The notes under the pieces are model-generated. The model worked only from the letters and a program-made list of their open reading frames with translations, did not search any database and was not told the origin of the DNA. Shown one piece after another: positions 34,232-46,836 of a stretch of 64,000 nt of DNA. Position numbers and translations under genes: made by a program. The stretch's first letter is position 1, and every line of letters starts with the position of its first letter. This DNA comes from Platismatia glauca (lineage: Eukaryota; Ascomycota; Lecanoromycetes; Lecanorales; Parmeliaceae): the NCBI GenBank assembly GCA_963556305.1, contig OY745781.1:700501-764500 (forward strand), given 5' to 3'.

Positions 34232-35659
34232 GTATTCTGGGTTCTCATCTTTCGCTGTCAAGACATTTGGCGTGGGATGATGTGATCCGTGGCATTACTG
34301 AGTACTCGATGTATACCTAGTGTAGTAAGTTTTTTTCTATTTTATTTGATTTTTTCTTCCTTTTTTTTTTATTGATTTTCGATTTTCACTTGTGACTCTT
34401 GGCTCTTAACTCTTGAGTCGTGACATTGTACTTGCCCTAGACAGCGGCAGATCGACCGCTTAGACCGGACCCTGAGCGGACTAGTGCCTCAATTGTTCAC
34501 CGCCTGATGTGGGGTTTCTCGCTTGTCTGCATCTTCTATTCATCGTTCAGTGATTCGTCTTTTCCACTCCTGGGACAATCGACCGATATCTTCGACCATG
34601 TAAGCAGCGGGCCAAGAGTCGTCGTCGTGAAGACTAGAGTGATCCGTGATTCCTCACTAGAAGAATGGAGCGAGGACATTAAATCTCCAAGTACAAAGGT
34701 TGCAACGGGAGCCGTTAGATCCAGGGGTACCACCACGCTTAAATCATGAGCCTCATTTTCCTGCATCGGAGAAAGCATGAGCTGGCTCAAAAGGGCAGTG
34801 CTAGGTATCTACACCGATGCCGCGAGGAATTTTGATGGGGCATCAACCACCTCCACCTCCACGCCCATTTTCTATGATTTCCCCTCCAAGCAGGCAAAAG
34901 CTGCAATCATGCATTTTGTTCGACTGTCTCGAGGAGCTTCTACAATCCACATGCAAATCCTCAGACGGCGAGCATTGTCGTAGTCATAGAATGCATCGTA
35001 CCCTGATCCAGTAAACATCAATGCCATAGAACATAGTCCCATGAAACTCATGAAATGGAAAAGGTAGCAAGAGAGCAAGACACAATGGATTGTTATAAGG
35101 TACTAGAGCAGCATGCTGGAGGGACTAGCGCACGAAATCTTGGACCCCAAGCGGCTTTTAATCTCCAGTAGAAGCAGCCCACTTCCATCTGCCAATATCC
35201 CACTTCCTTTCTTTACGTTGATCCGTTCCCCACTGCGTTGTCCCTGTATTTGTACTATTTGTACGACGACTATCCCTTCTTATTCACCGTTGCTATTGTT
35301 CAGATTATCTGTACGAGTCCGCAAGGCACGAGGATCTGTCCGCATCTTTGCACGCCGGACCAATGCACTTCGATTCACTCCCAAGAACGGACTGATTGAC
35401 GCCAGAAGTTCGCTATTGAGACTCTGCAGCTTCACATTGTTTATTCATTGCGCTTCATTCACTTCAGTGAGTCCACAGCCGGCATCCAGCTCCACAACAG
35501 CCTTTCCTCACTTTCCCTCTTCCTTCTTCCTCACTTTCCCAATCTCTTCGACCTCCACGCTCTGCCATCATCAATCCTCTTACCGCCCGCCCTGCCTTGC
35601 TTCCTTCCGTGATCATCACTGTATCACAACGCTAATGCATTCTATTTGATCACTACAGC
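34232..35659. other. Divergent promoter region between RPC2 and PUF gene
   Basis: About 1.4 kb. T-rich runs lie at 34328–34375. A strongly C/T-rich leader (about 35440–35600) precedes the PUF start, as is usual for fungal promoters. The open frames in it (for example 35113–35649) are Ser/Phe/Pro-rich translations of that pyrimidine tract rather than genes. Confidence 0.5.
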
Positions 35660-38600
35660 ATGGCTTCTTACAACGCCCTTTCGGCTCGTTACGACGAGCT
35701 ACGATCACCAAACCCTCCTTCATCCTCAACCAATACCGGAACTACAACTCCCGCAAGATACTCGGGAAGCTTCATGCAGACTCAGAGCCAACCGTTCAAC
35801 GACGCACGAGGAAGTCTACAGCGTCGTCAAACCACTGATCTGGGCAAGATGCCGGGAATCACTCCTATCGGTCAACAGCCCGCTCATGCACTGGATCCAG
35901 CCGACTTGCCTACGGTGTGTACATGAGACTTCCAATCGAGTCAAACCCTTCCTAGATATTGCGTCATTTCGCCATTTCGTGCTCATTAGCCTTGCGAATA
36001 TTCTCACACATATTTAAGAACCTTGCTTTGTCATTGTCCAAAACCTTGCTAACTCTCCTTCCACTCAGACTCTTCACACGGCCCAGTTGGTAAGTTACCC
36101 CTCTCTTCAAATCTTTCTGCCATGAAGCCCCGTCGTGTGGCCAAGGTGTCTGACATTAAGCCCCTCAAGGTTGAGAAGAAGAGGCAGGAGTACAAGATGC
36201 TAACAGAAAAGCGAAAGCAACACGCCGCCTTGATGTCCGACTTTCAAGCCCAAGAGGCCCGTCGGAAGGAAGAATTAGACAGAATGACATTGGACCTTGA
36301 GCGAGTTGGCTACAATGCTGGACACCAGAGTGAACCTACGACACCTCCTGAGTACCGTGACCACGCCTTTCCGTCAGTCTTTCCTCGGAGCAATCGATAC
36401 TCTTCCTCGAGCATCACGTCTCCTCCCGGTCTGAACACTCGTAGCAGCCGTTCCGGCTCTCAGCTCACGTCCCCTCCGTCGGAGTTAGCTCAGACACTCC
36501 ACAGTTCCATCAATTCGGATATGCTTCCCTCGAAGTCCGTACCGGGATCTCGGCGTGGGTCTAATGACAGGGCATCGGCCTATGTTCCCGAGACAAATGG
36601 CACAAGCCGTCGCAATGCTGCGGTCAACAATCGCTACTCTATGCCGGTCACCGGGCTAAGAAGCCGGAACCACGAGACCGTCCCGGAGCACTCTGCTACC
36701 ATGGGCTTGGGACAGATCAATACCACAAGCTTTCTCTTCGACGATGAAGACTCGAAAGAGTCTACCACTTCCCCCGATGTTAAGAGTTATCTGCAAATGA
36801 ACGCCACAGACGACAAGTTTCCAATCTTGGTCCGTCGAAATGAGTTTCCCGGAGTTGTAAGTGACAACGAGGTCTTCTAAATACGATCATAGCTAACGGA
36901 TCGCCGCAGCTCTCTGCGTCTTCGGCTGCACTAGACCTTGCACTTTCAAACCCAGAGCAGAACGACGGATGGACCCCATTCGCACGTCACCGCCTTTCTC
37001 AACAAGGGCTACCACAGAGTATGAGTTCCTTGTCGCTCGGTCCTTCGACCAACGGTACCTCCAACTCCGATTCTCAAAAGTCTTCTGAGGCCACGGGCAA
37101 TGCTCGACTGAATCGACACTCCATGGAGGCAAGCCTGGCCGCATATGGTCAGCCAACTCAGCACGGAGTTGCGTCGAACGAGCCAGTCCGGCCTATACTA
37201 GCAAACATCCACTCCTCATACTCGACCAACGATGTCCCCACGCTAAAGAAAGCTAACGGTTTGATGTCGAATATCTCTCCGCCAAAGACTCAAGCTCAGC
37301 AACAATTCCACAACCACAACGCTAGCTTGGGCCGGATTCCTCCGAGCGTGATGAGCAATCGTCATAGCCGTGAGCTGTCGGGAAGCGATGCGCGACGTGA
37401 CGAGCAACCGAACGGTTACCAGCAGGTCCTGTCTGGGCTGCAAGCCAGCGCTGCTCCCTTTGGTCCTCCTACGACCGCCCCCTCGCCCGTCGATTCAATG
37501 CCAAATGCAATGGCTCAGCTCAACAATGCGATGCAATTTCCAAACCAGGCCTACTACCCCGCCTTTGGAATGCAGATGATGAACATGGGACTGACGCCGA
37601 TGCATATGGCCAATCCTGTGGCTTTTCATAGTCAGATGCAAAATTTCCAGCCGCAGAACGGGTTTTCTCCTTATCCGAATTACGGTCTTCAAGGCCGGTT
37701 GCCGGACAGCCAAGCGCGTGTAATCCAGCAGAGACGCATGCAAAATGGCGAAGGTAGGGTTCAATCTCACCTGTCTCCGCCACCGTCACTGACAGAAAAA
37801 CCAGAAAATGCCCGCTTTACTAACGTCCAACTGGAACATTTTCGAGGCGAGATCCTTGTACTTTGCAAAGACCAGCATGGCTGTCGCTACTTGCAGAAGA
37901 AATTGGAAGAGCGCAATCCTGAGCATGTCCAGCTGATTTTCGTCGAGACACACCAGCATGTCGTGGAGCTCATGACTGGTACTGATTCCTACTCCAACAC
38001 CGTGATTGCTCCTGCTGACCAACACAGATCCCTTTGGCAACTATCTTTGCCAGAAGCTGCTCGAGTTCTCAAACGATGAGCAGCGTACGGTCTTGATCAA
38101 CAACGCCGCTCCGGAGATGGTCAAGATCGCTTTGAACAGCCATGGTACTCGGGCTCTCCAGAAGATGATAGAGTTCGTCTCTACGCCCGAGCAGATCCAG
38201 ACCGTCATCAACGCTCTCAACGGTAAGGTCGTTGAGCTCATCCAGGACTTGAACGGCAACCACGTCATTCAGAAATGTCTCACTCGTCTCTCCCCCGATG
38301 ATGCCCAAGTATGTTAACTTCCATGTCCCAGTCCCACTTGGCTGACGAATAGTAGTTCATCTTCGATACTGTTGGCACCAATTGTGTGTCAGTCGGAACT
38401 CATCGTCATGGCTGTTGCGTGCTGCAGCGTTGCATAGATCACGCAACCGGTCACCAGAAAGCCAAGCTCATCAGCCAAATCACCCACAGCGCCTTCCATC
38501 TTGTCCAGGATCCCTTTGGCAATTACGTTCTCCAGTATATCGTCGACCTCCAGGAGTCCTGCTTCACCGACCCGCTCTGCTACACATTCCAAGGCCAGAT

Positions 38601-39216
38601 ACCTCAATTGTCGAAGCAGAAATTCAGCTCCAATGTCATCGAGAAGTGTCTTCGGGGAGCGCGATTGAACGTCACACAGATGATGATTGAAGAGATGCTG
38701 AACGCGAATGAGCTCGAAAAGATGTTGCGCGACTCATACGCCAACTACGTTGTCCAGACAGCGTTGGACTTCGCGGATCCGGAGACCAAAGGTCGCCTAG
38801 TTGAGGCGATCCGTCCGATCTTACCAGCGGTGCGTCAAACGCCTCACGGCCGTCGCATCCAGAGCAAGATCATGGGGCAAGATGGCCATGGTCAAGGCCA
38901 AGGTCAAGGTCGATTCAGTGGTAGCGGCACTCCAACCGACCGGTCTTCCGGACAGGTCCCCTTGCCCTTGCAGATGACATCCAGTCCGGCGTCAAACACG
39001 TACGTCGCATCCTCCAATGGATACAATGCCATCAACAACGCTTTCGCTGCCCCTTTCCGTGGCGCCTATCCGCAGTACCAGACTCCAGTCTCTCACGCTC
39101 AAAACATGAGCAACGGTTCAAACTTCATACAATTTAGTCCAGACAATCAACAATCTGTACAACAGCCTGCTCAATCTTACGCGCGTCTGCCTCAAGTCAA
39201 CGGTGGCTTCTTTTAA
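35660..39216 (+). CDS. Pumilio-family RNA-binding protein (Puf4/Puf5 type)
   Basis: Post-transcriptional regulator that binds 3' UTR elements and recruits deadenylation factors. Exons are 35660–35914, 36069–36089 (21 bp), 36128–36856, 36910–37978, 38028–38308 and 38356–39216; the product is about 1071 aa. The N-terminal ~650 residues are Ser/Asn/Gln-rich with one Lys-rich helix (VEKKRQEYKMLTEKRKQ). The C-terminal PUF domain starts near PENARFTNVQ. Its repeats show the RNA-contacting helices: DQHGCRYLQKK, DPFGNYLCQKLL, SHGTRALQKM, DLNGNHVIQKC, THRHGCCVLQRC, DPFGNYVLQYI, QKFSSNVIEK and DSYANYVVQTALD, ending RQTPHGRRI. This repeat series matches yeast Puf4/Mpt5 rather than Puf3. The second intron as modelled is only 38 nt, so the 36069–36128 junction is the least certain part. 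Confidence 0.92.
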
Positions 39217-40269
39217 AGACTTCCCTTGATCTAGACTGTAATCGATATGACGACACGAACATCACGGCCACCTTACGATACACATTGACGAATACGGCAG
39301 AAAATGACAGATCATCTCGCCGACATGATATCGGTTGGCTGGATATCGAAATCATGTGAAAGCATGGCTCTCATTGGCATACTTTTCACGCGTTTGGATA
39401 GCACGTTCGGACTTTAGGCCTATCCCAGCATTCTGCATGGAGTTCAGTGACATTTCTGCCCCATTTAGCAGAATCATGTTGGCGGACTCTATATGGAATC
39501 CAATTATGGACATCTAGCAGTTCTGATACTCTGGTAGACCATACTTCGGACACAAACTTTCATTCGATAACGATTTTCCTTTTTACGACTCATGCGACAT
39601 TCGACTTACGCATCCGATCACGCATAGCTTTATCCCACATGCTTTGAGAGCCGCATGTGTGTCATCTACTTGGTCAATAGCAGCACCCCACGATGCTTAC
39701 CTGCTCGTCCGCAATGACCGCAGCACGCATCGTTTTCCACCCAATGTTATTTCAACCCTGACACGCATACGACTACGATCACCGAGAACCAGAATAATGT
39801 GTTTCACGGTGGAAATGCTGTCCGAACTGTCCTGCACGCATGCTTTGCATGAATGGATGAACGAGCAAGGATAGACCAAAGGAGGAGCATTCGTTGCATT
39901 TGAAGCATTTGATAGATCAGCTCAATTTGATGTTCTCAATCCTTGCAACTCGATGTGAAGTGGATGTTTCAAGCAATGGTAAAGATACAAAAGTAGACAA
40001 TCAAGTACTTATCCCTAGGTACTCTCGGTACTCTACTCTACTTGATGAAAGATTCAAAGTACTACCTACTAAGGATGGATCTAAGGGTCACCTCGTAAGG
40101 CTGAAACTAGTGTAGATCTTAGAGTAACTCCACGACTAATTCCATTCGATGTTCTCTATAATCCGACACTTCTGCCACTCAGCATCAGAAAGAACAAGAG
40201 CTGTTGTGACCAAGCCTCCAATCTAGGTGCTCCCGTTACTCCGAGTGGTATCGTTCCCTCCAAGCCACG
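39217..40269. other. Spacer, no supported gene
   Basis: About 1 kb between PUF and SF3B2 genes. A GGTACTCTC/GGTACTCTA near-repeat occurs around 40017–40035. No domain-bearing ORF. Confidence 0.4.
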
Positions 40270-42020
40270 ATGCCCACTGCGACGAAGCCTACGAAAAATC
40301 AGCTTCGGAGAGCGAAGAAAAAGGCTGCGAAACACAATGAGGTATGTCACATCCCCGCGATGAGAATCTCTTTGCTTACTAGCTATCACAGGCAAGCTCC
40401 GAACTAACTCCAGAGCCTGCCAGCGAACCGATACCGGCGACATCCATAGCTGAGCCCGCGGCTCCTGCGAACGAAGAGCGAGATGGGACACCTGACGGCA
40501 TTGACAGCATTGACGAAACAGATCCTCTTTACGAGATGTACAAGGACATCATGGGCCGATTCGAGCAGAATGACAAGGAAGATCCGTCCACGAAGGAGGT
40601 CGAAAAACCTGAGATCTACTACGATGACGACGACGAGATACCCGATGAGGAAGAAGAGGCAGGGCAACCAAAGATGTCAAAAAAGAAGCGAAAGGAGCGG
40701 GACAAACTCTCCGTCGCGGAACTCAAGGCTTTGGTCGAGAAGCCGGAGACTGTGGATTGGACAGATACCTCAGCTTCGGATCCCCGACTGCTTGTGCACA
40801 TTAAGGCGTATAGAAATGTTGTACCTGTGCCATCGCATTGGTCTCTGAAGCGTGAATATCTATCGTCTAAGCGCGGTGTGGAGAAGCCACCTTTTGCCCT
40901 GCCTAAATTCATCCAGGAAACCGGAATTGCGGAGATGCGAGACGCCGTTTTGGAGAAGCAAGACCAAGCAAGCCTCAAACAAAAGCAACGAGAGCGAGTG
41001 CAACCCAAAATGGGCAAGCTCGATATCGACTACCAAAAACTCTACGAGGCTTTCTTCAGATTTCAGACCAAGCCCGAGCTCACCCGTTACGGAGAAGTCT
41101 ACTACGAAGGCAAGGAGTACGAGACGAATCTCAAACATCTGCGACCTGGTGAGCTGAGCGAAGAGTTGAAAGAAGCTCTCAATATTCCACCCGGTGCGCC
41201 GCCGCCCTGGCTGATCAATCAACAGCGCTTTGGCCCACCGCCATCTTATGCTGCGCTTAAGATACCAGGACTCAACGCTCCCCCTCCACCGGGTGGGGCA
41301 TGGGGTTTTCATCCTGGTGGATATGGCAAGCCACCGGTCGACGAGTACAATCGGCCTCTGTACGGCGGCGATATCTTTGGTGTTCTACAACCGCAGCAGA
41401 ATACTCAGTTGGGAGAACCGGTAGAGAAGAATATTTGGGGCGAATTGCAAGAGCCGGAGGAAGAGTCGGAAGAAGAAGAAGATAGTGACGAGGAGGTTGA
41501 AGATGGCGATGCCGAAGACGTTGGCGCAGGTTTGCAAACTCCAAGTGGGTTGGAGACGCCAGGAGGCATGGCATCGACGGTGCCGTCGGAATACGGCGGG
41601 CAAGAGAGCGTCGCCGGTGAGTTCGACTTACGAAAGCAAAGACGGGGCACAGACACGGAAGAGTCTACGCATCCTCGAACCGCCTACCAGGTCATCCCTG
41701 AGCAACAAGCAAGAGTCTCCGGATTCTTTGGCGGAGATCGGACGTATGATCTCAAGGCAGCCCAGAGCAGCCTGCCGGTCCTCGGTCAAGAAGATCAGAA
41801 CAGGAAGAGGAAGAAGCCGGGTGATGTGGATGTAGCCATGAACCCGGATGAACTACAGGCCAAAGACAAGTTGGACAAGGAAGACATGAAGAGGTTGTAC
41901 GAAGCGCAGAAGCAGCAGGAACAGGGCAACTATGGGTTCCAAGAAGATTTGAGTGACATGATAGCTAGCGAAAGCCGAAAGAGGCAGAAGAGGGACGAGG
42001 AAAGGAGAAGTAGGCGCTAG
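40270..42020 (+). CDS. CUS1: Splicing factor 3b subunit 2 (Cus1/SF3B2/SAP145)
   Basis: U2 snRNP component that binds pre-mRNA near the branch site and contacts Hsh49/SF3B4. Exons 40270–40341 and 40392–42020 give 566 aa. The N-terminus MPTATKPTKNQLRRAKKK is followed by an acidic stretch. Then comes the DUF382-type core: VDWTDTSASDPRLLVHIKAYRNVVPVPSHWSLKREYLSSKRGVEKPPF, the PSP domain (LRPGELSEELKEALNIPPGAPPPWLINQQRFGPPPSY) and GGAWGFHPGGYGKPPVDEYNRPLYG. The C-terminus is acidic then Lys/Arg-rich. Domain order and length match the family, and the intron falls after the first 24 codons. Confidence 0.96.
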
Positions 42021-42466
42021 AGGTATGAGATTAATTCGGGGTTGCTCGTTCAAGATACCAATATTGGGCTGCAAGTGTGCATGTCAAGAAGTAATAGCTT
42101 TGCGTCACTATGACTGTGAATGCGGAGGAGGCTTCCAAGTGCATTACTGGCCATACACATGAGGATTGATCTCCGCCTGACGCCTTTCCACAAACACAAT
42201 GCAACAAAGATATCTACAGAGCAGCAGTGAACCAGCCAGTCTCGTGAGTGATGGCCGAGAGGATGAAAGAAATAGTCCTCGATCCTAATGTGGTTAGCGT
42301 GCCGAGCCAAACCTTTTGGAAATATTTTGTGACGAGCGATCGTTGCACACGAGAAAGAGCACCACAAGTTCCACAACAATCTACGGAGAATTATCGCTGC
42401 TCTCCATTCAGCCGTGACGGATATACCTCTTCACAGTATTCCCTCAAGCACGTACATATCAGCATC
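42021..42466. other. Spacer between SF3B2 and the RS-rich gene
   Basis: About 445 bp between two plus-strand genes; no gene seen. It probably holds the downstream gene's promoter. Confidence 0.4.
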
Positions 42467-44175
42467 ATGGATAGAGGTCGCGATCGAAGGTTCGTTGCTC
42501 CATAGACCTCAGGAGCTTGGAATTACGAGTATCTTATCCGACTCTTCGTCCTGATGCGGCCGGAAAGCATCAAAAGTCAGTGCAAAATGTGATTCTGACG
42601 CGTCCTTATCACAGGTATGAGAATAGTCGCTCTCTCGGCGGAGAGACATATCGACCGTCAGAACGCAATCCACCACCTCGGTCAGACAATTATCGTGGCT
42701 ATCGGTCTCCGCCTCGAAGAGGGCGCTCTCCACCTCCGTATGGAGACACATATGCTCCGGCAGCAGATCGACGCCGTTCGCGCAGCCCAGCATACAGGGG
42801 TAGGGACGGAGGCAGCTACAGAGGAAGACCAAGGTCTCCAGCGGCAAGGGCATATTCACCTCGAAGAGATCTACGTGCCAGATCACCCCTCCCCAGAACG
42901 CGTCGCTATTCTAGATCTCCAGTGCCTCGAGCGAGATCGCCACTCCCTGTGAAGCGAGAACTATCGCCGTACCGCAGACCGCGGTCGCCCTCTCAGCGAG
43001 AAAGGATACCTTCACCAACCACGGGGAGATACGACAGACGCGACTTTTCTCCTCATAGGAATCCGCGACCCAGGTTCTCGAACGAGGGTAATTACCGTCA
43101 TGCTGAACGCTCTCTTTCTCCGGTGCGACGTTCTGAGCATGCCTCTCGCATCGCCTCCCCGATCTCTTCTCGTCGCTCTTCGCCTCATATCCATTCCGAC
43201 AGGCTGGCAAACACAGGCTCGGGTGCCCATTCTCCCGCTTTCAAAGTCTCCCGCGTACCTCCCCCTGCAAGAGATTCGGGGTATCGTGATAGATCTCCTC
43301 CTCGAAGAGGCTATTCGCCAGTCCCCATCTCTCCACCGCGCGAAGCTGTACCTCCTCGTGCACGATCACCACCTCCACGAGAGCGAGACGACTATCGAAA
43401 TGGCCACACGCCTGCCACCTGGTCAGGCGCACAGATGGCAACGCCTCACTCCTCAGGATACCGTAACGGAGATTCTCGTCCTCCCCCAAGTGGACCAGGA
43501 GGCTACAGAGACTCTTATGCCCGCGAACCTCCTTCTGGACCACCGCCTTCTGCTCCGATCTCCATGTCCGCTCACAATCGCCCAGCCAGCGCGTCGGTTC
43601 TTTCCGCGCCCACTCGCCCTCGCGGCGGCCCGTCTTTCGCGGGGCGGGACTCACGAGATCAGCCTTACAGTGGTCCCCAATCTCATCGCGGCGGCCGTCC
43701 ACCATCACAATCAACCTATCACGCTTCACCTCGTCAGCAATATGAGTCTCGTCCGCCACCATCGGACCACATTCCGCACGGACCACGGGCCCACCACGGG
43801 CCCTCTACACCGTTTGAGTCTTCATACCGCGCTCCACCGCCCTTCCGCTCAAACAACTCATCTTCGACTACATACCCGCGCACCCAGCGCTTCAATACAA
43901 ACCACCTCGCCTCGGTGCCAGCTATCGTTCCGGGCGGCGAAGTTTTGCCGAGTGCGTTAGATCCAGCCGCGAGGAAGCGGTTGGTAGAGCTGGAAGAGCA
44001 AAAAAAGAAACTGCAGGACCAGATCGACGAGAAGCAAAGGGAGAAAAGAAGGGGTCTCAGGGAATGGGACAGCAAAGAGAGGGAGAGTAGGAGGGATGGG
44101 CTGAGGAGCGAATTGGCAGAAGAGGCTTTGGAGGCGATGAGCGGGGAAGGTACGGGGACTGGAACTGCCTTCTGA
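42467..44175 (+). CDS. Arg/Ser/Pro-rich (RS-like) protein
   Basis: Exons 42467–42489 and 42615–44175 (125-nt intron, phase kept) give 527 aa. The protein starts MDRGRDRRYENSRS and is almost entirely low complexity. Residues 20–280 hold repeated RSPxxR and (S/P)RR units, as in SR-related splicing proteins. Residues 280–440 are Pro/Gly/Ser/Tyr-rich. The last ~85 residues are a charged coiled coil (KRLVELEEQKKKLQDQID) with many Lys/Glu. There is no RRM domain. RS-rich tails in this context suggest nuclear speckle or splicing-related function, which is inference from composition. Its position beside SF3B2 is not evidence of shared regulation. Confidence 0.75.
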
Positions 44176-44648
44176 GAAGAGAGTTGCTAGTTGAGAAACG
44201 GACATGAGAAGCAGCTCGATGGTGGAAATTCTGAAACCTTGCCATTCATGGCCTAGCGGGATGTGACGGATAGTGCTTCATCAATTCCTCTGACCTCCAA
44301 CGGACATACCGTGCGGTCAGGATCCGAATTGCACCAGGATTGCGCTCTAGTCACTCACTTCCTCTGGATTATAGATGGTAGGGAGGGGGATGGGAGGAAA
44401 CGTAGGTAGTCCATAGCGTCAAATGCCAGTGGTATCTATCCATGACGGCCCATTGATACCGCCTGGGCGGGTTTGCTCTCTATATCTGTCGTCCGCCTGT
44501 TTGTAGTGGACCTCGCTTGTCCAACTTCGTGGCCAGATGGGTCGAAGTTTGGAAGATGTGAACCCCAACCCTTGACGCCTTATCAGACCCTTGTGCCTGG
44601 ACTCCTACGCTATGCGGGGTTGCAGGAACATTTTTGCTAGAACTTCGA
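44176..44648. other. Convergent spacer between RS-rich gene and mS33
   Basis: About 470 bp of 3' flanking sequence for two convergent genes. No gene seen. Confidence 0.4.
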
Positions 44649-45139
44649 TTATTTGGGTGCCGCCGCCGCAACAGCAGGCTTCTTCTTCCCCTTGAACTTC
44701 TTGCTATCTGAATGTCCACATATCAGCACACCTTGATTTCCCACATCCCAGAAACGAATCGAATCAGTACTCACCCTCAGCGGTCCTCTTCTTCTTCGGC
44801 GCCCCCTTGCCCCTCTGCTTCGCCAGCAACAAGCGTTCCCACCTGTCCTCCTGATCGTCGTCCCACGTCTCCATCTCCTCGTCAAAGCCGCTGTACAGAT
44901 TCTTCAAATCCCTTATCGTGGCGACACGTCGGGGATAGTAGGCAGCGACGGAGGGTCCACGCAATCGTTGGCGGAGGACTCGATTGCCGGTCCGGAGGCG
45001 CTCGGGGTTGAAGGTCTGGGAGAAAATGCGGCATTGGACCTGGGGAGGGGGTCAGGGGGGCAAGTTTGCAAGAGGGAAAGCCGGGGTGGAAATGATGTAC
45101 CTTGAGGAGGTCAATGACACGAGATTGAGGGACCGACAT
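44649..45139 (-). CDS. RSM27: Mitochondrial small ribosomal subunit protein mS33 (Rsm27)
   Basis: Component of the mitoribosome small subunit. Exons 45139–45101, 45039–44775 and 44707–44649 are in phase and give 120 aa. Recognisable family segments are VQCRIFSQTFNPERLRTGNRVLRQRLRGP, followed by AAYYPRRVATIRDL and GKGAPKKKRTAEG, and then a Lys-rich end in the third, small exon. Length and order match fungal mS33. The basic N-terminal helix would serve as mitochondrial targeting signal. Confidence 0.9.
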
Positions 45140-45579
45140 GGTCGTACAGCGAGGCGGATCGAATAGATATCAATGCAGAAGAGATACTACGTACATGATC
45201 TACGCGGCAAAACCCTTTGCCAATTCCAGCCCTACGAAGACTATACTGAGATACTTGCTAGAGCGAGGACACTAGTCAGTGGAAGAGACTGTTGGTGTCC
45301 TCGCGCTATCAAGTAAATCACTTCGGTCACATCGAAATGAGTATTCCGCACAAGTCGGAGGTGGAACATGATACCATCCCACCTCTCATTTGCGTTCTCT
45401 ATCACGTTTCATATGCGGCTAATGTCATCATTTCCGAGCTCGAAGCCTTGTTATTGAAGTATCTCTGTCTTGCTTGTACAATCCTTCCAGAGCTAGCAAA
45501 TCCTGTAGAGTCTGCCGGTGACTAGCTGTCTATTTTTCTCAATTCCAGAAGGAGAGAGGTTTCTCACGCAGCCTGTGCG
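45140..45579. other. Divergent promoter region between mS33 and RNase III
   Basis: About 440 bp between two divergent starts. No gene or specific site recognised. Confidence 0.4.
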
Positions 45580-46836
45580 ATGGGCAAAAAAAGAAGCCAT
45601 GATTCCGCCGGAGCAAGTGTGGATGCCTCGCAGAAGAAGCAGAAACACTCAGCATCTCCGAGCGACGAGTCCATCATTACAAAATCCGTGTCCTCTCACG
45701 GGGGTAAGGGCCAAAAGAACACACGAGACCTTGCTTCAGAGCTCTTTTCGGACACCAATAGAGAAAGCCGTGATCATCCTTGGCGACCGTCTGAGTCTAC
45801 TCAGGCCCAAGGCCAAGATCCACGGCCTTCAGAGAATTTACTACACCTCATGCCGTCAAATGACAATGGCGAATATGCAGGTTTGGGCAAAGCTCTTAAT
45901 TTTCCTGTACTTCACCAATCTTCGTCCGGCGCATCCACCCAACACCATCCATCTTCCAACCCTGCAAAAGTGTCCGTCAAGTTCCCACCTTATAATGGCC
46001 GCCCTGCAACCCTCCCGCCGCTTCCATCTATAACAGATAAGGCTCTTGAATCCGTTGCGTTTACGCATCCGGGCTCTCTGAGCTGCGACACCGCGTCAAA
46101 GGTCCATATCAGCTACGATCGCCTCGAATTTCTCGGCGACGCGTACATCGAGCTTATGGCAACCCGAGTAATTTTCCCTCGCTTCCCATATTTTACAGCT
46201 GGTAGACTGTCTCAGCAGCGTGAAATGCTTGTCAAAAACGAAACACTGGCTGAATACGCCCTCGCCTACGGGTTCGATGAGAAAGCCAAGCTGCCCAGTA
46301 CTTACAATGCGCCGGGGAAAGACAGCAGGAAGCTATGGCTGAAGACTTTGGGTGACATTTTCGAAGCCTATGTAGCTGCCGTCATCATCTCTGATCCAGA
46401 ACAGGGATTCCAAGTTGCAGAAGCGTGGCTCGCCGCGCTTTGGGAATCAAAGTTGGGCTCGCAAAAACGCGAGGATACGGAGACAGTAGATCTGAAGGCA
46501 AAAATGCACCTGGCCACGAAAATCATGGGCAAAGGTATCAAAATCAACTACCGCGATGAAGCGCCTCCCGTGGAGATCAGGCAGGAAGGCAAGCTCATTT
46601 TCCACGTTGGTGTCTATCTGACGGGATGGGGCTGGGAGGATCAGCATCTGGGAAGTGGGAAAGGGCTGAACAAGCAAGAAGCAGGTCAAAAGGCCGCGGC
46701 GGATGCAATGATGAACCCGTTGACGGCGCAGGTGGCGGGTGTCAAGAGAGGTTTCGATGCGCAGCTGGCGTTGGAGAGGAGTGCTCAGAACGAGGCCGAA
46801 GAGGCGAAGGATGACGGAGTAGGGAATCACGATTGA
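45580..46836 (+). CDS. Ribonuclease III (Rnt1-like)
   Basis: Double-strand-specific endoribonuclease of the Rnt1 type, expected to act in the nucleus on pre-rRNA, snRNA and snoRNA precursors. It is a single exon of 418 aa starting MGKKRSHDSAG. Residues 1–145 are low complexity with a basic start (possible NLS). The RNase III signature YDRLEFLGDAYIEL (about 185–198) provides the first acidic cluster, and LKTLGDIFEAYVAAVI (about 255–270) provides the second Asp/Glu pair. A dsRNA-binding domain-like region follows (IKINYRDEAPP through GKGLNKQEAGQKAAADAMM). There is one RNase III domain and no helicase or PAZ, so this is not Dicer. Confidence 0.9.
   Translation: MGKKRSHDSAGASVDASQKKQKHSASPSDESIITKSVSSHGGKGQKNTRDLASELFSDTNRESRDHPWRPSESTQAQGQDPRPSENLLHLMPSNDNGEYAGLGKALNFPVLHQSSSGASTQHHPSSNPAKVSVKFPPYNGRPATLPPLPSITDKALESVAFTHPGSLSCDTASKVHISYDRLEFLGDAYIELMATRVIFPRFPYFTAGRLSQQREMLVKNETLAEYALAYGFDEKAKLPSTYNAPGKDSRKLWLKTLGDIFEAYVAAVIISDPEQGFQVAEAWLAALWESKLGSQKREDTETVDLKAKMHLATKIMGKGIKINYRDEAPPVEIRQEGKLIFHVGVYLTGWGWEDQHLGSGKGLNKQEAGQKAAADAMMNPLTAQVAGVKRGFDAQLALERSAQNEAEEAKDDGVGNHD

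Noticed and set aside
35113..35649. Plus-strand ORF of 178 codons before the PUF gene
   Set aside because: Translation of a C/T-rich leader (Ser/Phe/Pro/Leu-rich), no domain.
43100..43960. Plus-strand ORF of 286 codons within the RS-rich gene
   Set aside because: Off-frame reading of RS repeats; the main frame has a consistent start, intron and end.
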